Shown: piece by piece, positions 54,655 to 64,000 of the stretch
Position numbering within the stretch: position 1 is the first letter of the stretch
Layout of the letters: each line of letters opens with the position of its first letter
DNA from: Nectonema munidae
Taxonomy: Eukaryota > Nematomorpha > Nectonematoida > Nectonematidae
Length of the DNA stretch: 64,000 nucleotides
Assembly: GCA_030549495.1 (NCBI GenBank)
Contig: JAUIRK010000570.1
Span: 544,501 to 608,500, forward strand
Direction: 5' to 3'
Made by a program: the position numbers and the translations under genes
The notes under the pieces: generated by a model
Database searches by the model: none
What the model saw: only the letters and a program-made list of their open reading frames with translations
What the model was told of the DNA's origin: nothing

Positions 54655-57600
54655 TCAGACGAACTCAAATCTACAATGGAATTCAATAGGGATTAGTCAA
54701 GAGCATGTGGTTTGCGCGAATTAAAATGGGTTAAGTGTACTTTGGTCAAAAGACGAGATTAAAATGGAGAGACCTAGCACAACGATGAAAATATTTAAAT
54801 GAAAGAATTTATGCAGATATGCGCACTAGATGCTGTGTTTCACAATTCTGCTCCTCAGCAACAATGCAGAATGACCTAATTTGTAACATGGTGGATTTGT
54901 CGATTCAGAAAATACAGACAAAATGGCATTGTTTCTCTAAACCTTTCTTCTACGCAACGCCCCCTTAGACTTATAAACCGCAATTTAGAACACTATATTT
55001 TCTCTCACAATTAAAATATGCACAGAAAAATGTAAAAATGTAAAAAAGTAACATAAAATGTTTAGAATGTAAAATAGAATTAGAAAATCGTTATACGCAA
55101 TATATATCATCCTTCCTTCCTTGTGACACGTGTTTGTCTTCTAAATTTTGAATTTAGATTTTCTTTTACTGTAATTAATTTTAATATCACCACTCTAACA
55201 TTGATCTATAATCTCTACCAAAAAGAATGAAAGCATCTATAAGCCATTGCGAATAAGGAGTAGAGGAGAATATAAACTTTTTTATACCGAAAATTGATAG
55301 TAGTTACACAATTTTTACATCTCAATTAAACCTCTTCTTCATACTTATCAAGTATACTCTTTAATTTATTTTTAAAAATAAAAAAAAGAATAAAGTTTAC
55401 AACACAACATATTTATCTTCTTTTTTAAAAATTCTTGACTTCAAAAGAAAATTATTTTCGTAATTACGCTCTAGAATCTAGATCAAGAATAATTTTAATG
55501 AGGGATAACGAGAAGTCATAAATGGAGGAGTGCAAGGATGTGAGACTGATTATGCTGTATGTGTGTGTGTGTAGTAATAGATAATGTAGTTGCGTTGTTA
55601 TTGCATTTTTTTATAATTATAAAGTTATATAACCCTAATAAAATTGATAAAAAACTAATAAAATTAAAATAGCAATGAAAAAAGATGAGCTATGGCCAAT
55701 AAAAAACTCTTTAGAATGCTATTCAAAATTTATGCTTCGGAATACAAAAGAAAATGGTTGCTTTATTAAAGTCAAGAATTTGTCCACTTTTAAGTTCGAA
55801 GAAAAACTTTAAAAGGATGCAGCATCATTTAAATATTGTATGTCTGTTCTCTTCTTGTTACAATGAAAACGATGGCATTCAGATAAATCATAAAGATGTC
55901 AAACAACTCAATCTCAGAGCAGCTTGGAAGAGCAGCGCATGAAAGATGAAACGCATTCAGCGTGATGCAAAGCATTTTCAATCATGATTATTTTAGTGTT
56001 CAATAAATTGAAATTCGTTTCCAACCGTGCTTCGCTTTTCTTTTTCAATTTTTGAAAAATACTTGAGTGTCGCACGCACTTACGCTCATCCACAGTTCCT
56101 CTTTGCCTCTTGCAGCTCATTATTTATCATTATTATTGATACATTGGTCATTAAATTCAGGCACGCTAATCGAAAGTTGGATAGTGAATAAATTAGTTTC
56201 TCAATTATTGTAATACTCAACAAGTTTGTTGGTTAATTTCTAGCTTGATTGTATAAAATTGCTTAATTATTATTCTATCAATTTTTTAGTAATTAAAGAA
56301 AAGTGTGATGGAAATTACTATGGGCAAATTTTAAAATCTAAAAGTAAAATTAAAACACACTAGCTGTATTATTTTTGGAAACACATTATAGGATCATATT
56401 TTAAAAAAACTTTTTTTACTTCTTTTTAAAAAAAATTATTAAAATGTTTTATTTTTCTAAATTGGTTTTATTTGGAAGTTAGCGGCAAAATACTTAGTAA
56501 AGTGGGTCTGACATCAGTGACATATGTATCTAATGCCGCACGGGGCGGATGCTATCAAATAACACTTCTAAACGCCGCAAACGCAATAATACAGGTCTGG
56601 AAAATTCGAATAAAAAAGAAGCAATCAAAATTATTTTGCTATTTAAGTCCAACATATCTCGATCACATTTTTATTGATGATATATTGATACAAATATATT
56701 CTGCGCCAGAGGGAGGGGGACTGCTTCCTCTGGCTACCCTATTGTCTCACATAATAGTAAACTTGGAAGCATGACAATTCGGCTTCTGGATAATTCGGAT
56801 TCAAGACAATTCAGCATCTGAACAATTTGGCCCCTAAAAATATTGAATTGTCTTAGGCCGAATTGTCCCTGAACCAGTAAACTTCACCAAAAGAATTTGT
56901 AAACTAAGCACATGTTACTACATTTTTTTGAATTTTTCTTCTTGATACATCTAAAAAATATTGGCTCACTCTTTTCTTGCGGTATATCATAATAAAATGC
57001 GTAGTTTTGCATCGACTTCCCTGTATACATTTTTAAAACCTATAGTTCACAGAGAAGTATGAGTATGGCAACTGCCGACAGACTATATGTTCAATGTTGG
57101 GTAGACTTGCTCTGTATTTCTCTAAAATGTTCTTGTAAGAAGTAAAAAATGATTTTAAAATTCAGAACACAAAAATACAATATAACAGGGTTTGTAAGGG
57201 ATTGAACTTTTTAAAACATCTTTATGTTGAGCATGCAAAGCATGTTACATTCAAATAATTGTGGACAGAGAGTAAGATTTTTTTCTCTGTTGAATTTCCA
57301 CATTTGTCTAAACTTCTTTTCCAATACTTTTTATGTATACGAAACTGGCAAAATTTTTAATGTACTTTTTGACAAAAAAACTACACGTTAAAATACGAAT
57401 TTAAATATTTTAAATGTTGATACAAAAAAATAAACGTGGTGATTTTTCATCCTGGATTTCTTCCTCTGAAGAATTCAAAAATTTTTAGTCGACCTGAAAT
57501 TTGTTAGGAATCAAGCTAACACTAGATATTAAGGTTGCTTCTCTAATTGGGAACGTTAGGATTGTATTGATCATCAAGCTGTATTCATATTGTTCCGCAT

Positions 57601-59330
57601 AAAATGCTGAAGGACAAAATGTCGATGGTCTTAATATCGACAGACTGAATCTGGATGGTGATAGATTCAGGACTTAGCATTTCGGGCAGTAGCATGATAT
57701 CTGCAATGATAGAAAGCGAAGCTCAAGACCACTCCTCACTATTAACTAAAAATTAGATAGCTCGCATTTTGTAAAAAAGTGTAACTAAATCAACGTGTTT
57801 TAAAATCAAAATCAATCTCACTTTCATAATCTTTTATAACAATGGACATGCGTTATCATCACTCATCAGCAATAAAGGCTCCTAGGAGTTGTTTGTATCT
57901 ACTTTAGATGTTCAAGACTTAGTTATGTTTCGGACGCGTGAAGTTTCATTTTCCACCCGAACTACGTTCTTTTTGCTATATCATGAAATGCGTTGTGAAA
58001 GCAAAAAGTTATTACACAGTTGTGTATCGCTAAACCGGAAACCACTAATCCCAACCTTCTATAATTCGGATAAAATATTTAAATAAAACTCCAAAAAATT
58101 AAAAGGCAAATGAATTAGGTCACGAGCATTGAAATCTGTTTTATATCGATCGATCACTCATTTACTTCCTATGCAATAAAATTTCGCAAAATTTCACTTG
58201 GCTCTCGTGCGAATATTTTCGTATTTATATTTTTTATTTCAACGTGAAATCGTTGAATCTCATTTTTTCAGAAAAGTAAAATACTAAAACTTTTAATAAA
58301 TGTGATTTTAACTTTTCATTTTTCATTTACTTTAAATATAGTGACAAAAAGCTAGCTTATATTATTCTCAAAGCTATCCCCATATATCTCTTAATATTTT
58401 ATAATGATCTATATCCTGAATAAAGATTGTTCTATTAGTTAAGATCCCCTACGATAAATTCCGATATCCGTCCATGGGCGTCTCACTTAGCTGCCTGGTT
58501 CCGAAAGATGTAGGGATAAGTTGTAAAAAATGTATGAAAAGAAATACTTATTCACTTACATTAGTAAGCACATTTCTTGTCCACTTGTAAATGGAGTTAA
58601 TGCGTGCAAAATGGAGGTGGAGTGGAAAAAGCTTTTCACTCTTGAATTACTCTACTAAATTGCTTTTAAGTGAGAAATGCCATTTTTCATTTATTTTTTA
58701 AAACTTAGCATTCTTTGCATTAGCGTTACACGGATGCAAGGAATAGTCTGGCGTTGTAAATGGAAGGTCTAGGATTAAAGTGCATCCAAGTATGGAGTGA
58801 GTGAGTGACGTATTTTATTAATGTTAAATTATTGTTATTTGAGTAAGTATATAGATTTTAAAATAATTGCATTTAATGAGATGAAAGCTACACGTTTTAA
58901 ATGGTAAAACAATTTACATATATCTCGTTTTTAATGACTGGCTTAAGTTATTCACGCTCCGTCATATCAATCCAGGATTTCAGCCCTGGATAAGAGAACA
59001 TGATGTGTATTCAAAAGGGTGATACCAATCCGAATTTTCTTGGCGGAGTAATTTTAATATTCTTACACACACCATTTTCACTTCCGCCATACTCTTCTGT
59101 GTTTCAAACTCACCATCTTGCAATTCACAATTATTTCCTTATGTTATTTATTTTCGAATTTTATATTCTACGAAGGGGTAAAGTTTGATCATGAAAAAAT
59201 GCAATTCACGTATAAGAAATGATTCAATTTGTTGGAGATTTTTTAAAAATTGAGTCTTAAACGATGCCGATGATGTTTTGAAGCAGTTTTATGTCAAATT
59301 ACGCAATGTTTTCTGTTTTTTCCACGATCA
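54655..59330. other. No recognisable gene
   Basis: AT-rich DNA with a (GT)n run at about 55559-55573. A phrase-repeat block at 56768-56872 has acaattcgg, gataattcggat, gacaattcagcat, gaacaatttggc and, inverted, ggccgaattgtcc. A relative of the 49938 repeat lies at 57667-57722. Open frames are short and have no motif. Confidence 0.4.
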
Positions 59331-59347
59331 GATTGGTTTAACTCTTT

Positions 59348-59460
59348 TAGGAGCAGAATTTTGAAGAATAATCGCGTGCTTTCTTTTTCAATGAAATTTG
59401 ATCCGTTCAAAGCAGATGATTTTGATACCTTTGGACACTGGTTATCAATGTGTTAAGGAG
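59348..59460. repeat. Single-arm relative of the 7.5-8.1 kb inverted repeat
   Basis: It shares agaattttgaagaa, aaagcagatgattttgat and ttggacact with the arm at 7511-7600, at the same spacing and with many substitutions. Confidence 0.65.
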
Positions 59461-59629
59461 AAATATGCTTAATTCAAACGTAGCTTAATATTTTTAAAAA
59501 GTTTTGGACCGAAGTTTTTGATATGATTAAAAATTAAACAAATAAATTATGCTAAAAATTTCAAAAATGAGGATATTTTATTAAATAAACACAGAAAAAA
59601 TAAAATCTTTTGTTATCTGGATATAATAA

Positions 59630-60175
59630 ATTACCCAGTATAGAACATTATGCAGATATGAATATAGGTTTTTCTTTAAAAAAGCAATGGCCAGAAGAAA
59701 ATGTCAAGCAGTCTCGTATATTTAGGAGAGCTCTTTGGATCGATGAAATGACAAGCAATTATTAAGGCAGTCATCATATGCCTCATTTTATAAGAGAAAA
59801 GCCAATTCGATTTGGTTTCAAATTGTGGTCACTTTTTGTTTCAAACAGTGAATGTCTTACTTTTGATATATATTCTGGATTTTGTTTCTCATATTGTTTT
59901 TCAAATGTTGAAAGCCGTCGAAAACCCAAAAAATCACATAGTAGTTTTTTTCGATAATTTTTTCACAAGTTTTTTCTTTGCTAAAAAATGTGAAAGAAAT
60001 GCATTTTAGCACTACTGGGACAGTTCTTTCAACAAGAATGGAAAAGTATCATTTAAAAAGACTACGATTTAAGCTATGGATTATTTTGATAATAAAATTC
60101 TTCGAATAAAATGGTGGCGTTGTTCCTTTTAATGAGTAACTGCAGTCGCCTTCAGAATTTCCTCTACGGAGCAAT
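59630..60175 (+). pseudogene. Second piggyBac transposase relic
   Basis: Frames on the + strand spell part of a PGBD core. KPIRFGFKLWSLFVSN at about 59800 is followed by a FDIYSGFCF-like piece. IVVFFDNFFTSFFFAKKC at 59937-59990 is the block holding the second catalytic Asp (DNFFTS). TGTVLSTRMEKYHLK follows from 60017. After about 60170 I lose the homology. Frames change several times and stops are frequent. It differs from the 51-53 kb element in retaining this block, and so is not a simple copy of it. No TTAA-flanked termini were found. Confidence 0.72.
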
Positions 60176-60479
60176 GTAATTCTATCTTTTACAGCCTTAT
60201 ATCCTATGCCATTGAAGATTCTTGTTTAGCACATTTTTCTTGAATTCATTTCCAAAATAAGCTCCTCTCTTGAGATAATTTTTTTACTCTCAAAGAAAAA
60301 TTTAGCCAGCTTTATGATCTGCGCTTGACAGATTCTATTAACATTTTCAAGTTCTGTAGATAGGATCTTTTGTTTTTGAAGGGATATAGAATCAATGGTT
60401 ACTCGCTACAAATGTTTCATTCGAAATATCTCATTTGTTTTTATGCGTGTCAAAAAGTGAACTTGTTCTATTGCAAAGT

Positions 60480-62195
60480 ATAGCATGTCTGAATGTCATA
60501 TAAAATCTATAAGTTTGTTGTTTTTCCAAGTTGCCAAGTTTTTCTGTGATTGAAATTGCTTAACTTTATCCGAATAATCTTCCCTTTGTTTCTAGATTGC
60601 AATGAATGAGGGATATCAAAATTTTAAGTTAAATGAAATGACATTCATTTAAAAGTAAATGTATGCTTCGTAAAAGCGCATTTCGTAGACCACAGTTACA
60701 CAATATATAGTTGGAATGAATTTGAATTGGAAAAAAAATATTTTTCACGGTGTGCAAACTGAATTATTGGCAAGCAAGTGTCGCGAAAAAATCGTCAACT
60801 GTTGCGCGATGTGATAAGATGTAAAAAAAGTTTAAGTTAGTAATTGGTCAATTAGATAATAATTAGAAGTCAATGAATTAGTTAAGAGTCGTCGTTATTT
60901 CCATATTTGTCAAAATGTGGATCTACTTTTCATACGTTTCTTCTTCAAGAAAAGGAGGGGTGCGTTAAAATATGCAAAGCAGTCATAAACTAAAGACAGC
61001 TAAAAAGCTTATCTTCGAGTGTTTGATTCGATGCTTGCAACTATCTGTTTTGATTCCAAAATGTTAGAAACGATTAAATCGCCAAAAAAAGAATTCATCC
61101 TTGCAAAAAATCTGACCAAATAAATATTGAAAGGTTATGAAACAGAGTGGTGTAAAATAAATGGCCTCGAACAAGCGTTTAATTAAAATCAACTTACGCA
61201 CTTTTCAAAGACAATAAGCTTAGAGTAAACGTAACTGAATGTGTCCAGTCCACTATATATGTTGGATACATGTAAATTATAAACTTTGTATAGACATGTG
61301 AAAAAGTGCAACGATGACATAATGAGAAATTTAAAAAAAGTTATCCAGGAGACTTTTAATTTTTAGAGAAATTCTCCATGATTCTAGATAAACCAGTATC
61401 TACAAAACCACAGAATCTGCACATTAGCTAGCATGCATTCTTCGATGTAAATGACAGAAAGTTAATGATTGCATAATGATCGAATAAAGGGGATGCAACT
61501 CAGCATTAGAAATCAAGAGATTCACTCACCATGGATTATTGGCTTTCAAAAAGTAGATCTTCACTCCTTTGTGTACACAAAATGGAAAGCAGAACTAGCA
61601 TAAATTATCTTTGAAGTTTCTTTTTTGTAGAAGATTTTGCTTCTCTACACTCAAGCACGCACAATACTTCTTTGTTTTAAACAGCAAATCATTTGAAATA
61701 TGAATGTCTTTTTCTCATTCAATTATTCACTTTAACTTTAAATGTGTTTATAAAAAGTCAATTATGAAAAAAGCTCTAAATAAGTAAAAACAAAGCAGAG
61801 ATAAAATTTTTCCATTTTATTCCGTCTGTATAACTTAAGTATTTATTTTCCGACACTTTTTTCGATTTGCCATTTTCAAATTAAATTATTTTTATCTAAC
61901 TTTTACAATACGTGATAAAAACAGCCAATCAGATGTCTACTATAAAGTTATTGACATTAGAATTCCCATCTGTAAGAGGTGTGACTTTTTATAGAAATAA
62001 AGCAAAATCTTTTCAAACCTAAAAAATGCGATGTATTTCAATCTTTTCAAATATAATTAAATAAAAAAACATATTTTTCATTCTATTTAGTTTAAAACAT
62101 TGAAAAAACGACATTATATTTAATTTATGGAAAAAGATAAGATTTTGGAAAGTTTTGAGAATATTTCGGTAAAAAGTCAGAACCTATGAATAAAG
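60480..62195. other. No recognisable gene
   Basis: AT-rich sequence without motifs or terminal repeats. Confidence 0.4.
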
Positions 62196-62199
62196 ATAT

Positions 62200-62945
62200 T
62201 CATAGAATCAGGGCGAACAAAAGTCAATAAAGCCAAAAAGTGATTTTTCTAAAAGAACAAAAAGTCAGGTAAACCAATTTTAAAGTAGTTTGAACTTAAT
62301 ATTTTCTTCTGTTTTTTAGATTTTTTAAGTCAATAAAAATTCATAGATTTATTTTGTGCAAAACTGTTTTTAGAAATGCAAAAATTAAAATGTTCTTCAC
62401 TGATTATTTCCTGTTTAATTAGAAATTATCATTCATAACTTGAATTTACACTGTTCTTTCCTAATTTTTGTCCCTATTAATGAATTAATCTTCATCATAA
62501 ATTTGTTTTTAATTTTGTTGTTCAGTAAAAAGCTGAAATAAAGAAAGGTAAATATAAAATAAAAACATCCTTTTAAAAATTTCGAATATACACTCCTTTC
62601 TGGGCGAATAAAAGTTAATAAAGTCAAAAAACATTTAAAAAACAACTGTGAATCATTTTAAAGAAGTTTGGATGACTTTTTCTTGTGTTTTTAGAATTTT
62701 ATACGTCATAAAGTTTAAAAAGATGTTTTTTAGTTAAACAAAAATTTAAAAAACTATTTTTAAAGATCCAAAAATATTAACTATAGTTATTTTACTCAAA
62801 ATTTTAAAATTTTTTATTAATCTAAGAAATCAGTATTTTTAATTGAAAAACTTTAAATTAATTTTTAGGTCAAAAATTTTGTGCAATAAGTCAGAAAAAG
62901 TTAAAATTTTTTGAATATAAAGTAAAAAAAAATGTTTTTTTAGGT
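62200..62945. repeat. Diverged direct repeat, ~395-bp period
   Basis: The block from 62205 (gggcgaacaaaagtcaataa) recurs from 62601 (gggcgaataaaagttaataa) and stays alignable for about 180 bp. A fainter third trace (aaaattttgtgcaataagtc) starts near 62872. The array runs up to an end-like sequence, cttgatccaccactg at about 62988-63002, that resembles a hAT terminus. No left terminus was found. Confidence 0.6.
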
Positions 62946-63004
62946 CAAAATTTGTTTGCCCTGGTTAAGACCCCCTAACATAAATTTCTTGATCCACCAC
63001 TGGA

Positions 63005-64000
63005 TCAAACAGATTTTCTACTAGTCAGTATCCCAAAACCGATTTACACATTAAAAAATATATTTTCTCTAATATCTACAGAATTCAAAAAAATTTGTGG
63101 TTTGTTGCTAGTAAATTTTGTAAATTTCAAACGAGCATTCGGGCCCTAGCACTGATGAACCCAATTTAAAATCTTCAATGTCGGCTAGAAAGTTTCATTG
63201 TTTATAATGATATGGCCTAGTGGTAGTAGGTCCTAACTTCGCAGTTAGCGAAATTTTCAAAATTCTTATTTTGAAGGACTTATTGTCCCATTCTGATATT
63301 TATTAATACTCCTCTAAATGTGGTTATGATCTTTTGCACGATGGCGGGAGAGAAATTAGATTCCATGGCGAGCATTGTGAATCCGAATGGTCTCAAAGAA
63401 GTCTGCAATGATGGCTAAAGATTTTTGACCAGTTTTTTGTGACTTTCATTCCGTAGAAGGCAACTATCGGGTCCAACCTTGTAGCTCACCGATATCTTCT
63501 TATAAGATACCTAATGTCTAGCAGAGATTAGAGGGAAACCCTTGGATTCCTTCATAAATTTGAGTCGAGACTAAATTTCCACATATGCCAACCTTCCGTT
63601 CTGATTAAGTACTAAGAAATTGGAGACAAAGACTCGTGGGTTGTCTATTCTTAAAATCACCCGAGCTAAGAAAAGTTCAGGAAAAATGTCCTTTTCTAAG
63701 AAATTCGCCTGAGATTTTGGGTATGGGTTGAATGTAGAAATGATCCTAAAAGGAGTGCTGTAGAACAGCCTAGATCCTTATACTGTAGAACCCGCGCTAA
63801 GCAAAAATTTTAAGTGAAACGGGGAGGGGGTCGAAATGCCATTTTTTAAAAACTTTATTAAATACCAATCAGTGGTCTAGCAAGACCACAAGGGAAACGA
63901 AAATACTTTAACCTTATTAGCCATGGATGGTATTGAATACTCGTTTTACGCTCGCCTTAACTAAAAAAACTTATTGTACAAAATTGACTGAATCATATTT
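63005..64000. other. No recognisable gene; possible SINE-like sequence
   Basis: At 63212 the word tggcctagtggta matches a tRNA A box, but no B box follows at tRNA spacing. The rest (63300-63800) is slightly richer in GC but has stops in all frames and no motif. Confidence 0.3.

Overview
The window is a 64 kb piece of an AT-rich (by eye around 70% A+T) animal nuclear genome. Spliced genes with GT-AG introns, a rhodopsin-class GPCR and metazoan transposon families (hAT/ZBED5, piggyBac, pogo/Tigger, BEL/Pao, CR1/jockey-like LINEs) point to an invertebrate. Two introns are only about 56 and 62 bp, and the host proteins look fast-evolving. I do not commit to a phylum.

Only two host genes are supported. 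(1) UDP-glucuronate decarboxylase (UXS1) lies on the + strand at 24081-26670. Five exons are visible and the N-terminal exons are not. (2) A rhodopsin-class, peptide-receptor-like GPCR lies on the - strand at 32565-29967. It has two coding exons and about 372 aa. The two genes are about 3.3 kb apart in tail-to-tail orientation, and the gap is filled by a BEL/Pao gag relic and a LINE reverse-transcriptase relic. They have no evident functional link.

Nearly everything else that can be explained is mobile DNA. Region by region: 0-6 kb holds relics of Tc1/mariner, a ZBED5-like hAT and a pogo DDE domain. 7-12 kb holds a long inverted repeat and a Tigger-type transposase relic cut off by a 220-bp palindrome. 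12.6-14.4 kb holds two hAT elements with recognisable 8-bp target duplications. 17.1-21.1 kb holds a hAT element with a perfect duplication, carrying an unrecognised coding-like segment and interrupted by a second complete ZBED5-type hAT with its own perfect duplication. 22-23 kb holds minisatellites. 34-37 kb holds a decayed LINE with a zinc-knuckle ORF1, followed by two inverted copies of a 130-bp TTAA-flanked MITE. 39-42 kb holds tRNA-like SINE heads. 44.2-46.8 kb holds a hAT-like element whose termini enclose a large decayed protein family. 47-50 kb holds a second LINE. 51.0-53.4 kb holds a complete but dead piggyBac. 53.5-54.6 kb holds another hAT carrying a tandem-repeat insertion. 59.6-60.2 kb holds a second piggyBac relic.

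All transposon proteins seen are broken by stops, frameshifts or deletions, so the window reads as a graveyard of DNA transposons with several layers of nested insertion. The most useful observations are the nested hAT with possible captured gene sequence, the hAT termini bracketing the 44.7-46.5 kb protein family, and two small hairpin or palindromic repeat families that sit inside older elements.
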